Source of the DNA: Clavibacter phaseoli
Lineage (GTDB): Bacteria > Actinomycetota > Actinomycetes > Actinomycetales > Microbacteriaceae
NCBI RefSeq assembly: GCF_021922925.1
Contig: NZ_CP040786.1
Location: 2,852,001 to 2,916,000 of the forward strand
Direction: 5' to 3'
DNA: 64,000 nt
Every line of letters begins with the position of its first letter. Positions within the stretch are counted from its first letter, which is position 1. A program made the translations under genes and the position numbers. Positions 1-8,104 of the stretch are shown in pieces. A model generated the notes under the pieces. The model saw only the letters and a list, made by a program, of their open reading frames with translations, made no database searches and was not told the DNA's origin.

Positions 1-265
1 CGATGCCGTCGCGGATCGTGCCGAGGGCGAACCCCACGTCCAGCTGCGCCGCGAGCCCCTCCGCGAGGCCGTCGTCGAGGGTGGCACGGCCGTCGTAGAG
101 GTCGGGCACGAGCACGTGGAAGCCCGCGCGGGCGAGCGCGAGCGCGTACTGGTCGAGCCAGGGGAGGCGGCCGTGGTCGTCGTGGACGAGCACCACCACG
201 GGGCCGCCGGGTTCGCCGAACTCGAGGGTGATGCCGGGATGCGGCAGGTCGACGATCTCGGGCAT
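1..265 (-). CDS. Dienelactone hydrolase family protein (partial, C-terminus outside window)
   Basis: Only the first 88 residues are present; the gene runs off the left edge. The N-terminus has the alpha/beta-hydrolase start: beta strands around PVVVLVHDDHG (residues 21-31) and an FHVLVPDLYDG segment, as in dienelactone hydrolase-like proteins where the first loop forms the oxyanion hole. The nucleophile and His are outside the window, so activity cannot be judged. The ATG at 265 has no Shine-Dalgarno, but TAGGTT (272-277) ends six bases upstream, which fits a leaderless transcript and supports this start. It is divergent from the DUF305 lipoprotein gene. Confidence 0.75.
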   Translation of the reverse strand, partial: MPEIVDLPHPGITLEFGEPGGPVVVLVHDDHGRLPWLDQYALALARAGFHVLVPDLYDGRATLDDGLAEGLAAQLDVGFALGTIRDGI

Positions 266-320
266 GGGGAGAACCTATCGTCGGGCTGTCGCGTGCCGCG
301 CCGTGGAGGAGGATCGACGC

Positions 321-1022
321 ATGGGATACCGCAACCGCCTCGCCGCCGCCACGACCGCCCTCGCCATCGCCGTCGCGCTCGCCGGCTGCTCGACGCCGCC
401 GCGCACACCGGAGGACGCCGCCAGCCCGAGCGCCGACGCGGCCGCCCCCTCCGAGACCGAGTCGCAGGGATGGAACCGCGCCGACCTCTCCTTCGCCGAG
501 GAGATGGGCGACCACGCCGCGGGTTCCGTGGAGCTCGCGGTGGCCGCGCTCACGGTGGCCGACCTCCCGCAGGGGGCGGAGGAGCTGGCCGTGCAGATCC
601 GCGACGAGCAGGGCCCGCAGGCCGAGGAGCTCGCGCAGCTCGCCGAGGGGTGGTCGGGCGAGGAGGGCGGATCCGGCGCGAACGGCACCGAGGATCGCGA
701 CGAGGCGGGCGGCACCTCCGCCAGCGGCGGATCCGAGGACGGCGCGGCGAGCGGCGCCGCGTCCGAGGCCGACCTCGACGCGATGCGCGACACGGCCTTC
801 GACTCGGAGCTGCAGGTGCTGAAGGCGGCGACCGGCACGGACGCGGCCCGCCTGTTCCTGCAGGGCATGATCGCCCGGCACCAGGCCGCGATCGAGCTGG
901 CCGACGGCGAGGCGCAGCTCGGCACGTCGACCGAGGCGCTCGACCTCGCGGGCGCCATGTCGGCGTCGCAGGGCGACCAGCTCACCAAGATGCGCGCGCT
1001 GCTGGAGTCGTACGGCGGCTGA
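321..1022 (+). CDS. DUF305 family lipoprotein
   Basis: A 233-residue secreted lipoprotein. Residues 1-23 form a signal peptide with a lipobox ending LAGC, so Cys23 should be lipidated. A Ser/Ala/Asp-rich stretch follows. Two DUF305-like helical segments are visible: FAEEMGDHAAGSVELA near residue 58 and FLQGMIARHQAAIELA in the C-terminal third. In the family each segment usually carries a His-His pair, and some members bind copper; here each has a single His, so metal binding is uncertain. A low-complexity Gly/Ser/Glu linker separates the halves. ATG 321 is chosen because GGAGGA precedes it; in-frame codons from 228 have no signal sequence directly after them. Confidence 0.85.
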   Translation: MGYRNRLAAATTALAIAVALAGCSTPPRTPEDAASPSADAAAPSETESQGWNRADLSFAEEMGDHAAGSVELAVAALTVADLPQGAEELAVQIRDEQGPQAEELAQLAEGWSGEEGGSGANGTEDRDEAGGTSASGGSEDGAASGAASEADLDAMRDTAFDSELQVLKAATGTDAARLFLQGMIARHQAAIELADGEAQLGTSTEALDLAGAMSASQGDQLTKMRALLESYGG

Positions 1023-1030
1023 TCCCCGGT

Positions 1031-1077
1031 GCACGACCGAGGGCCCGACGCGCATCGCGTCGGGCCCTCGGTCGTGC
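1031..1077. terminator. Bidirectional hairpin terminator
   Basis: A perfect 22-bp stem (1031-1052 with 1056-1077) encloses a 3-base loop. It lies between the convergent ends of the DUF305 gene and the M18 aminopeptidase, so it can serve both. There is no U tract, as is usual in high-GC actinobacteria. Confidence 0.85.
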
Positions 1078-1107
1078 GGGCGGGTCCTGCCGGTCCGCGC
1101 GGCCGGC

Positions 1108-2403
1108 TCAGGCGGCCGGGCGGAGGAACGCGGCGGCCGCGGCGGCGAGGTGCCCCGGGTCGTCGGCGCCGCACAGCTCGCGGGCCGAGTGCATCGAGAG
1201 CAGCGGGATGCCGACGTCGACCGTGCGGATCCCGAGGCGCGTCGCCGTGATCGGGCCGATGGTCGAGCCGCACGGCACCGCGTTGCTGGAGACGAACTCC
1301 TGGTAGGGCACGCCCGCGCGCTCGCAGGCCAGGGCCCACTCGCGCGCGCCCACGCCGTCGGTGGCGTAGCGCTGGTTCGCGTTGATCTTCAGCAGCGGGC
1401 CGCCGTTGGGCACCGGCCGGTTGGCGGGGTCGTGGCGGTCGGGGTAGTTCGGGTGCACGGCGTGGCCGGCGTCGGCGGAGAGGCACCAGGAGGAGGCGAA
1501 CGCGCGGCGGCGCTCCTCGGATCCGGCGCCGAGCCCGGCGGAGATGCGACCGAGCACGTCCTCGAGGATGGGGCCGGCGGCGCCCGACGGGGTCGCGGAT
1601 CCGACCTCCTCGTGGTCGAAGGCGGCGAGCACCGCGACGGGCGCGTCCGGGTCCTCGTCCGCGGCGGCGGCGAGCTCGAGCAGGGCGACGAGGCCCGCGT
1701 GCACCGAGCTGAGGTTGTCCATGCGGCCGGCGGCGAAGAGCTCGCCGTCGAGGCCGAGGGATCCGGGTGCCTGCGTGTCCGCGACGCCCACGTCGTAGCC
1801 GAGCACGTCGTCCGCGGCCAGCCCCACGAGGCCGGCCAGGTGGCCGAGCACGTCCGCCTCGGCGGGGGAGCCGGTGCCGAGGATCGGGGACATGTGCCGC
1901 TGCGGATCCAGCCGCAGGCCGTCCGTGTTGACCCCGCGGTCGAGGTGCACCGCGAGCTGCGGGAAGCGCAGCAGCGGGCCGGTGCGGACGAGGTGGCGCC
2001 GGCCGTCGCGCGCGACGAGGCGGCCGGCGAGCTCGAGGTCGCGGTCGAGCCAGGAGTTGAGGAGCGGGCCGCCGTAGACCTCGACGCCGGCCTGGAGCCA
2101 GCCGTCGGATCCGATGGTGGGCTTGGGCTTCAGCTTGAAGCCGGGCGAGTCGGTGTGGGCGCCGAGCACGCGGAAGGGCGTGGTGGCGTGCGCGCCGGCG
2201 GGCTGGATCCACGCGAGGAGCGCGCCGTCGCGGACGATGAACCGCCGGCCGGCGCCGGTGGGCCACGCGTCGCGCTCGTCGAGGCGCGCGAAGCCCGCGG
2301 CCTCGAGGCGGCGGGCGCCCTCCTCGGCGGCGTGGAACGAGGTGGGGGAGGCCTGGATGAAGCGGCCCAGGTCCGCGAGGTGCGCGCGGCGGTCCGCCGG
2401 CAT
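1108..2403 (-). CDS. M18 family aminopeptidase
   Basis: A 431-residue cytoplasmic aminopeptidase of family M18 (aspartyl aminopeptidase type), which removes N-terminal residues using two bridging metal ions. The zinc-site motifs are all visible: GAHTDSPGFKLKPKP near residue 80, AAFDHEEVGS near the middle, and a C-terminal SADAGHAVHPNYPDRHDP block, with a late CGSTIGPI segment and a final MHSARE. Length is normal. Its ATG overlaps the deoC stop as TGATG, so the two are translationally coupled and probably cotranscribed. Substrate preference cannot be read from the sequence. Confidence 0.92.
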   Translation of the reverse strand: MPADRRAHLADLGRFIQASPTSFHAAEEGARRLEAAGFARLDERDAWPTGAGRRFIVRDGALLAWIQPAGAHATTPFRVLGAHTDSPGFKLKPKPTIGSDGWLQAGVEVYGGPLLNSWLDRDLELAGRLVARDGRRHLVRTGPLLRFPQLAVHLDRGVNTDGLRLDPQRHMSPILGTGSPAEADVLGHLAGLVGLAADDVLGYDVGVADTQAPGSLGLDGELFAAGRMDNLSSVHAGLVALLELAAAADEDPDAPVAVLAAFDHEEVGSATPSGAAGPILEDVLGRISAGLGAGSEERRRAFASSWCLSADAGHAVHPNYPDRHDPANRPVPNGGPLLKINANQRYATDGVGAREWALACERAGVPYQEFVSSNAVPCGSTIGPITATRLGIRTVDVGIPLLSMHSARELCGADDPGHLAAAAAAFLRPAA

Positions 2404-3125
2404 CAGTAGCCGCTCGATCCGAGCGCGCCGTCCTCGGGCGTCTGCACGGGCCCGGCGAGCACGACCGCGCTGCCCGAGACGCCGAGGCGCGTGGCGCCGG
2501 CCTCGATCATCTGCACCGCGGTCTCGTAGGTGCGGATCCCGCCGGACGCCTTCACGCCGGCCTTGCCGTCGACCGTGCGGCTCATCAGCTCGACCGCGTG
2601 CACGGTGGCGCCGCCGGTCGGGTGGAAGCCCGTGGAGGTCTTCACGAAGTCGGCGCCGGCGGCGACGGCCGCGCGGCACACGCCGACGATCTGGTCGTCG
2701 TCGAGCGCGGCGGACTCGATGATCACCTTGAGCACGGCGGGCGCGGGCACGGCCTCGCGCACGGCGCGGATGTCGGCCTCGACGTCGTCGAAGCGGCCCT
2801 CGCGGGCGGCGCCCACGTCGATCACCATGTCGACCTCGTCGGCGCCCTGGCGGATCGAGAGCGCGGCCTCGGCGGCCTTGACCTCGCTGTGGTGCTTGCC
2901 GCTCGGGAAGCCGCAGACGACGGCGACCTTGAGGTCGGCGCCCGCGGGCAGCTCGAGCGGGAGCATCGACGGCGAGACGCACACCGAGTAGGTGCCGAGC
3001 TCGACGGCCTCGGCGACGAGCGCGGCGACCTCGTCGCGCGTGGCCTCGGGCTTCAGGAGCGTGTGGTCGATGATGCGGGCGATCGCGGTGGTGTCGGCCT
3101 GGGGCGTGGACGGGCTGGTGCTCAT
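2403..3125 (-). CDS. deoC: Deoxyribose-phosphate aldolase
   Basis: 240 residues. DeoC cleaves 2-deoxyribose 5-phosphate into acetaldehyde and glyceraldehyde 3-phosphate during deoxynucleoside breakdown. The TIM-barrel signatures are clear: [11 protein letters not shown] at the N-terminus, [28 protein letters not shown] (the reactive Schiff-base Lys lies in the later FVKTSTGF motif) and [12 protein letters not shown]. Length is typical. GAGGAT precedes the ATG. It is the first gene of a two-gene unit with the M18 peptidase; no other nucleoside catabolism gene is next to it. Confidence 0.96.
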   Translation of the reverse strand: MSTSPSTPQADTTAIARIIDHTLLKPEATRDEVAALVAEAVELGTYSVCVSPSMLPLELPAGADLKVAVVCGFPSGKHHSEVKAAEAALSIRQGADEVDMVIDVGAAREGRFDDVEADIRAVREAVPAPAVLKVIIESAALDDDQIVGVCRAAVAAGADFVKTSTGFHPTGGATVHAVELMSRTVDGKAGVKASGGIRTYETAVQMIEAGATRLGVSGSAVVLAGPVQTPEDGALGSSGY

Positions 3126-3217
3126 GCGGGGATCCTCACGTCGTGCGGGACCTCGATCCTACGGCGGGCTCGGATCGGCCCGGCCTGACGGGGCCAGCCG
3201 CGGCGCGGGGGCGCCGG

Positions 3218-3223
3218 TAGCGT
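3218..3223 (+). promoter_or_regulatory. -10 hexamer of a leaderless start
   Basis: TAGCGT ends seven bases before the GTG at 3231. This spacing recurs across the window and supports GTG 3231 as the start of the small membrane protein. Confidence 0.45.
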
Positions 3224-3230
3224 CACGGGT

Positions 3231-3449
3231 GTGATGACCGACGGCACGACCACCGCGCTCCTGTACGTGGCGGCGGCCACGCTCATCCTGAGCGCGGTGC
3301 TGCTGTGCACGGGTGGATCGCGGAGCGCGCGGGAGCGCGGCATGGGGCGCGCGCAGCTGTTCTCGGCGCCCGCCCTGCCCTGGACCCTCGCCGCCATCGG
3401 TGCGGGGGCGGTCAGCGTCCTCTGCTGCCTGCCGATCCTGCTCGTCTAG
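3231..3449 (+). CDS. Small two-TM membrane protein, unknown function
   Basis: A 72-residue protein not recognised by family. Two hydrophobic segments are visible: residues 9-26 (LLYVAAATLILSAVLLCT) and residues 49-72 (PWTLAAIGAGAVSVLCCLPILLV), joined by a basic loop rich in Arg and Ser. It ends two residues after the second segment. The start may be GTG 3231 or the directly following ATG 3234. GC content and codon use match the neighbours. It stands alone between deoC (divergent) and the next minus-strand gene. Confidence 0.6.
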   Translation: MMTDGTTTALLYVAAATLILSAVLLCTGGSRSARERGMGRAQLFSAPALPWTLAAIGAGAVSVLCCLPILLV

Positions 3450-3468
3450 CGCGCGTCGGCTCCGCGGA

Positions 3469-3672
3469 TCAGGAGTAGTCGGCGCCCGGCCGGCCGGCGG
3501 GACGGTAGACGTACCCTTCGGCGTCGGCGTCGAGCTCCCACACGACCTCCTCCTCGTCGAGCGAGGTGGCGCGGACGAAGCTCTTCACGGGCTCGCCGTT
3601 GATGAGCTCGACCTCGGTCTCCTCCGTGCCATCGGGGCCGACGAGCTGTGCGGTGTACGTGGGATCAGTCAT
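3469..3672 (-). CDS. Small acidic hypothetical protein
   Basis: A 67-residue soluble protein, strongly acidic, starting with a beta-like stretch (TYTAQLVGPDGTEETEVEL) and ending with GYVYRPAGRPGADYS. No family was recognised. There is no Shine-Dalgarno; TAGGGT (3679-3684) ends six bases before the ATG, which matches the leaderless pattern in this window and supports both the gene and its start. It is convergent with the small membrane protein upstream. Confidence 0.6.
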   Translation of the reverse strand: MTDPTYTAQLVGPDGTEETEVELINGEPVKSFVRATSLDEEEVVWELDADAEGYVYRPAGRPGADYS

Positions 3673-3926
3673 GCTCCGACCCTACGACCGTCCGCGCGCG
3701 ACGACCGGGTGGGCCGGATCCGCACAGCCGCCGCGCAGGCCGGGAGCGGGATCCCCCTCCTCCGCCGACGTCCAATACCACATGCGCACGGGTCTCCCGC
3801 ACGAGCCGGAAATCGCCGACAACGCTGGCATAGTGGGTGGGCACGGCCGAAGCTCAGCGCCGCTCTCTGGCCCCCTCTCCGTCGGCGCGGGGCCCGAGAG
3901 CTCATGAGGGGGACACGGGATCGATC

Positions 3927-4250
3927 ATGGGGACGTTCAAGTACGACTCGACGCTGACGGCGGAGTTCGACGACCGCCTGCTGGCGCACCTGCAGCTCGT
4001 CATCGGCGCGAAGCTGCGCCGCGGGGAGAACTTCTACTTCTCCTGGCGCGACGACGTGGAGGTGGGCGACGGACGCACGACCATCTGGATGCACAACTCG
4101 CTGCCGCTGGTGTTCAAGTACCACGGCAGCCGCGTGCCGCCCATCAACCGCAAGTGGGTCGACGCGCTCATGACCACGGCGAACAGCCCCGGCGGCCTGC
4201 TCATCATGCGCGAGCCCCTGGAGGACGAGCCCCGCGACGACGTGCGCTGA
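3927..4250 (+). CDS. Small conserved actinobacterial protein (DUF7882-like)
   Basis: 107 residues. The pattern MGTFKYDS, then DDRLLAHLQLVI, FYFSWRDD, DGRTTIWMHNSLPLVFKYHG and NRKWVDALM resembles a small Microbacteriaceae family that databases have often labelled 'ATP-dependent DNA ligase' because of slight similarity; none of the ligase catalytic motifs is present and the protein is far too short for one. I assign it from memory of that family, not from a search. ATG 3927 is preferred because the family starts MGTxxYDS; the frame stays open upstream to 3837. It is followed by another small unknown gene. Confidence 0.7.
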   Translation: MGTFKYDSTLTAEFDDRLLAHLQLVIGAKLRRGENFYFSWRDDVEVGDGRTTIWMHNSLPLVFKYHGSRVPPINRKWVDALMTTANSPGGLLIMREPLEDEPRDDVR

Positions 4251-4389
4251 TACCGCGCGCGTCCGCGCCTCCCACTACGCGTCGAGGGCCGCGCATGTCA
4301 AGCCCCTGGCCCCCATTGGGGCGGCGCCCGGGCTCCTGGCATCGTGGTCGCGCAGGTCGCGCGGGTGCGTCGCCTGGGAGAGGGACGCC

Positions 4390-4716
4390 ATGCAGGACGT
4401 AGGCGCCGACGACGTGGGCGATCCCGTCCAGTCGTCGGCGAGCGAGTCCCTCCCCGAACGGCGCGAGGGGCCCGGCCGCAGCCCTACCGAGCAGGCCCGG
4501 TTCGTGGCCGGCTACTTCGGCTGGTCCATCACCGGCGACGCGATCCTGGGCGCGCATCAGGCTGTCGCCCTCTACGTGGAAGACCTCGCGGTCGCGCTCG
4601 GCGAGCTCGGCTGGATCTCCGCGGAGGGCATCCACTGGGAGCGCCTGCCGTTCGTCGCGCACGAAGCCGCCGAGGCGCTGCGCGAGGTGCAGCGAGCGCA
4701 CGGCTGGGACGTCTGA
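4390..4716 (+). CDS. Hypothetical protein
   Basis: A 108-residue soluble protein of no recognised family. Residues 1-35 are acidic and likely disordered; residues 36-108 look alpha-helical, with ARFVAGYFGWSITGDAILGAHQ and a later HEAAEALREVQRAHGW stretch. GGGAGAGGGAC precedes the ATG. It lies downstream of the DUF7882-like gene with a 139-bp gap, so cotranscription is possible but not shown. The following 375 bp lack a convincing gene. Confidence 0.6.
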   Translation: MQDVGADDVGDPVQSSASESLPERREGPGRSPTEQARFVAGYFGWSITGDAILGAHQAVALYVEDLAVALGELGWISAEGIHWERLPFVAHEAAEALREVQRAHGWDV

Positions 4717-5091
4717 GCCCGCCCCACCGTGGATCCGCCGGGAACGACATCGCTGCTATGGGCTTTTCCCCGGCTGAGGAGCACACTGTGCCCACGAGGC
4801 CGCCACGGGCTCGGGCGCTTGAGGGTTGTCGAGAGTCCTCCTATGCAGTCCGGACCGTCGTCACCGGCCCTCCAGATCCGCCCCGGTTCGGTCGTGTCGT
4901 GGACGACCGACTCCCCGGGGCGGATCGTCTGAGCCGCCGCCCGCCGTGGCGCCCGCGTCCCCTCCGCCGCGCCCGGGCGTCCGCGCTCCCTGGGCGACTT
5001 CTGGCGTTCGCTTGGCGGACAGCCCCGCAGGGCGTTGTCTGGATGAGCGCGCGTCCCACGAGGATCCGCGCCCGAGAGCAGAAGGAGCACC
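4717..5091. other. 375-bp gene-free region upstream of the alcohol dehydrogenase
   Basis: No credible coding frame: the short open frames here lack an RBS and look like read-through of GC-rich sequence. It holds a possible promoter, TTGAGG (4819-4824) and TATGCA (4842-4847) with a 17-bp spacer, then a long nested hairpin (4875-4926). AGAAGGAG is the ribosome site of the following gene. Confidence 0.5.
4875..4926. other. Nested long hairpin, possible terminator or leader structure
   Basis: Outer arms 4875-4886 and 4915-4926 pair over 12 bp; inside them arms 4889-4895 and 4903-4909 pair over 7 bp around a 7-base loop. It lies about 160 bp after the 108-residue gene and 166 bp before the dehydrogenase. 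It may end the upstream transcript or be part of the dehydrogenase leader; the sequence alone does not decide. Confidence 0.5.
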
Positions 5092-6267
5092 ATGAAGGCA
5101 CTCACCTGGCAGGGCATCCACGACGTCGAGGTCAAGGAGGTCGCCGACCCCGTGATCGAGCAGGACACCGACGCGGTGATCCGCATCACGTCGACCGCGA
5201 TCTGCGGATCCGACCTCCACCTCTACGAGGTCTTCGGCCCGTTCCTCGAGAAGGACGACGTCCTCGGGCACGAGAACATGGGCGTCGTCGAGCAGGTCGG
5301 CAGCGCCGTCACGAAGCTCAAGGTCGGCGACCGCGTCGTCGTCCCGTTCGTCATCGCGTGCCACGACTGCTTCATGTGCGACAAGGGCCTCTTCACGCAG
5401 TGCGAGACCACGCAGGTGCGGGCGCAGGGCAGCGGCGCCGCGCTCTACGGCTTCAGCGAGATGTACGGATCCGTCCCCGGCGGCCAGGCCGAGCGCCTCC
5501 GCATGCCGCTCGCCGACGTCAACGCGATCGTCGTGAACAGCGAGCTCCCCGACGAGCGCTACCTCTTCCTCAGCGACATCCTCCCCACCGCCTGGCAGGG
5601 CGTGCAGTACGCGAACGTGCCCGAGGGCGGGACGCTCGGCGTCATGGGCCTCGGTCCGGTCGGCCAGTTCGCCTCGCGGATCGGCAAGCACCTCGGCTAC
5701 CGCGTCATCGCGGTGGATCCCGTCCCCGAGCGCCGCGCCATGGCCGAGCGCCACGGCGTCGAGACCCTCGACCTCACCGACGACGTGGCCGACAAGCTGC
5801 GCGAGATGGTCGACGGCCGCGGGCCCGATTCCATGGTCGAGGCCGTCGGCATGGAGGCGCACGGCAGCCCCGCCGCGTCCTTCGCGCAGAAGGCCGCGGG
5901 CCTCCTGCCCGACGGCATCGCGAAGAAGGTCATGGACGTCGCGAGCGTCGACCGCCTCGCGGCCCTGCACACGGCGTTCGACGCGGTCCGCCGCGGCGGC
6001 ACCGTCTCCATCTCGGGCGTCTATGGCGGCGAGGCCGACCCGCTGCCCATGAAGTCGCTCTTCGACAAGCAGATCGCGATTCGCATGGGCCAGTGCAACG
6101 TCCAGCACTGGATCGAGGACCTGCTGCCCCTCGTCGAGGACCCGTCCGACCCGCTCGGCGTCCTGGACCTGGTCACGCACTCCGTGCCGCTCAGCGAGGC
6201 CGCGCACATGTACGAGATCTTCCAGAAGAAGGAGGACGGCTGCATCAAGGTGGTGCTGAAGCCGTAG
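5092..6267 (+). CDS. Zinc-dependent alcohol/formaldehyde-type dehydrogenase
   Basis: 391 residues, medium-chain dehydrogenase superfamily, NAD(P)-linked. Catalytic zinc ligands are seen as Cys38 (ICGSD) and His60-Glu61 (GHEN); the structural zinc is bound by Cys90, Cys93, Cys96 and Cys104. The Rossmann motif GLGPVG lies near residue 185, followed by VIAVDPVPERR. The long insertion and the SVPGGQAE region resemble the glutathione-independent formaldehyde dehydrogenase subgroup, but the substrate is not certain. AGAAGGAG sits before the ATG. It is monocistronic, with a terminator directly after it. Confidence 0.9.
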   Translation: MKALTWQGIHDVEVKEVADPVIEQDTDAVIRITSTAICGSDLHLYEVFGPFLEKDDVLGHENMGVVEQVGSAVTKLKVGDRVVVPFVIACHDCFMCDKGLFTQCETTQVRAQGSGAALYGFSEMYGSVPGGQAERLRMPLADVNAIVVNSELPDERYLFLSDILPTAWQGVQYANVPEGGTLGVMGLGPVGQFASRIGKHLGYRVIAVDPVPERRAMAERHGVETLDLTDDVADKLREMVDGRGPDSMVEAVGMEAHGSPAASFAQKAAGLLPDGIAKKVMDVASVDRLAALHTAFDAVRRGGTVSISGVYGGEADPLPMKSLFDKQIAIRMGQCNVQHWIEDLLPLVEDPSDPLGVLDLVTHSVPLSEAAHMYEIFQKKEDGCIKVVLKP

Positions 6268-6277
6268 CCTCCCGCAC

Positions 6278-6323
6278 GCACGACGACGGCCGCGTCCCCG
6301 AGGGGGCGCGGCCGTCGTCGTGC
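6278..6323. terminator. Hairpin terminator
   Basis: Arms GCACGACGACGGCCGCG (6278-6294) and its complement (6307-6323) form a 17-bp perfect stem around a C/G-rich loop that can pair further. It lies between the convergent ends of the dehydrogenase and FMN reductase genes. Confidence 0.85.
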
Positions 6324-6355
6324 GCGGGGCGTGCTCCCCGGTCCGGCGGGCCGGG

Positions 6356-6907
6356 TCAGGCGGCGGTCGCCGAGGTCCGCACGGCGTCGAGCACCGCGCG
6401 GAGCTGCTCCACGACCTCGGCGTCGTCGGCCGGGTGGCGCTCGGCGAAGCGGACGACCGACTCGGGGACGGCCATCCTCACGTCCTCGAGCACGTGCGCG
6501 CCGGCGATGCCGAGCGACTTGCGGGCCTCGTCCTGCGCCCACACGCCGCCGTACTGGCCGAAGGCGCTGCCGATCACCGCCGTCGGCGTGCCCGCGAGGG
6601 CCGAGGCGCCGAACGGGCGCGAGGCCCAGTCGATCGCGTTCTTGAGCACCGCGGGCATCGTGCCGTTGTACTCGGGCGTGACGACGAGGAGCGCGTCCGC
6701 GGCGGCGATCGCGTCGCGGAAGGCCACGGCCTCGGCGGGGACGGATCCCGCGACGTCGACGTCCTCGTTGTAGAAGGGGAGCCGGTCGAGGCCGGCGTGG
6801 ATGTCGAGGGTCACGCCGTCCGGCGCGTGGCGCAGCGCCGCTTCGGCGATCTGCTGGTTGGTGGAGCCGGCGCGCAGGCTGCCGACGAGCACGAGGACGT
6901 GCGTCAT
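6356..6907 (-). CDS. NADPH-dependent FMN reductase family protein
   Basis: 183 residues with a flavodoxin-like fold. The FMN phosphate loop is GSLRAGSTNQ (residues 9-18), and the family signature TPEYNGTMPAVLKNAIDW spans residues 77-94; a GSAFGQYGG segment near residue 110 is also typical. Such enzymes reduce FMN, quinones, azo compounds or chromate with NADPH; the natural substrate here is unknown. GAAGGAG precedes the ATG. The 127-bp upstream gap separates it from the Gfo/Idh gene, which reads the same way. Confidence 0.9.
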   Translation of the reverse strand: MTHVLVLVGSLRAGSTNQQIAEAALRHAPDGVTLDIHAGLDRLPFYNEDVDVAGSVPAEAVAFRDAIAAADALLVVTPEYNGTMPAVLKNAIDWASRPFGASALAGTPTAVIGSAFGQYGGVWAQDEARKSLGIAGAHVLEDVRMAVPESVVRFAERHPADDAEVVEQLRAVLDAVRTSATAA

Positions 6908-7034
6908 GGTGTTCTCCTTCGGGTCGTTCCGGTCGGATCGTCTCCGTCGACGTACCGCAGGGGGAGGCGCGTGCCTCGCCTTCGACCCTAACGACCGACT
7001 TCTGACCGCTCCCCGGACGGACGCCGGGCGCCGG

Positions 7035-8063
7035 TCAGCGCGCGCCGATGTCGGCCAGGATCCCGTCCATCAGCTCCGCGAGGGCGACCGACTCCGCGTG
7101 CGGCATTTCGGCGCACTCGACGGCGCCCGCGCGGATCGCGTCGCGGGCCGCCCGGAACATGGGGACGTAGCCGCGGCCCTCGATCTCGTGCTCCTGCCGC
7201 TCGGGATCCCCCTCGGCGGGCACGACCGTGAGCGCGCGGGAGGCGAGGAAGAGCGGATCCACCTCGATGCGGCCGGCCGTGCCGCTGACGGTCGCGCCCG
7301 TGGGGAGCGCCGCGACGAGCGAGCAGGCGAGGGTGGCGTGACGGCCGTCGGGCCAGCCGAGCAGGATCGCGACCTCGGTGTCGACTCCGCCGTCGATGAC
7401 GGTCCCGACCGCGGCCACCGACGAGGGCGTGCCGAACAGGCCGTGCGCGAAGGCGAGCGGGTACACGCCCATGTCGAGGAGCGTGCCGCCGCCGACCTCC
7501 GGGTCCCAGAGGCGGCCCGTCCCGTCGGTGACGAAGCCGAAGGCCACGGAGATGGCGCGCGGATCCCCGATGCGGCCGTCCGCGATCGCGTGGCGCACGG
7601 CGAGGTAGCCGGGGGAGAACGCCATCCAGAGCGCCTCGAGGAACAGCAGGCCCTCCGCGCGCGCGAGCTCGACGAGCGCGCGGGTGTCGGCGGCCGTGGT
7701 GGTGGCGGGCTTCTCGCAGACGACGTGCTTGCCGGCGCGGAGGGCGGCCTCGGCCTGCGACCGGTGGAGGGTGTGCGGGGTGGCGACGTAGACGGCGTCC
7801 ACCTCGGGGTCGGCGAGGAGCGCCTCGAGGGTGTCGTGGATCCGCGCGATGCCGTGCGCGGCCGCCAGCTCCTCGGAGCTGGCCCGGGTGCGGGAGTGCA
7901 CCGCCACGACCTCGACGCCGGGGACGAGCTGCATGTCGGGGACGACAGAGGTCGCGATGCCGGCGGCGCCGATCACGCCGAAGCGGATCGGGCGGGCGTC
8001 GTCGCTGCCTCCCGCCTCGGGGTCGGGCGTGCGGGCGGGGGCGGGCGGCATCGTCGTCGACAT
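7035..8063 (-). CDS. Gfo/Idh/MocA family oxidoreductase
   Basis: 342 residues. Residues 25-145 form the Rossmann domain: FGVIGAAGIATSV for NAD(P) binding, YVATPHTLH, and the family hallmark GKHVVCEKP with the catalytic Lys. The C-terminal half is the alpha/beta substrate domain. The first 24 residues are a disordered Pro/Asp tail. These enzymes oxidise sugars, inositols or related compounds; nothing nearby names the substrate. TAGGCT (8070-8075) sits six bases before the ATG, suggesting a leaderless mRNA. Confidence 0.9.
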   Translation of the reverse strand: MSTTMPPAPARTPDPEAGGSDDARPIRFGVIGAAGIATSVVPDMQLVPGVEVVAVHSRTRASSEELAAAHGIARIHDTLEALLADPEVDAVYVATPHTLHRSQAEAALRAGKHVVCEKPATTTAADTRALVELARAEGLLFLEALWMAFSPGYLAVRHAIADGRIGDPRAISVAFGFVTDGTGRLWDPEVGGGTLLDMGVYPLAFAHGLFGTPSSVAAVGTVIDGGVDTEVAILLGWPDGRHATLACSLVAALPTGATVSGTAGRIEVDPLFLASRALTVVPAEGDPERQEHEIEGRGYVPMFRAARDAIRAGAVECAEMPHAESVALAELMDGILADIGAR

Positions 8064-8104
8064 GGATCGAGCCTAGGCGCGCGGTTGGGCGGCGGCCCGG
8101 CGGA

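Noticed and set aside
275..2266. Very long Arg/Pro/Ala-rich frames opposite real genes (here and at 31536-35492 before crtB, 53860-58465, 61139-62644)
   Set aside because: They are shadows caused by GC-rich third positions; they lack motifs and RBS, and their partners in other frames are clear enzymes.
4729..4932. Possible 67-codon gene before the zinc dehydrogenase
   Set aside because: No ribosome site, and the composition is that of random GC-rich sequence; it also covers the hairpin.
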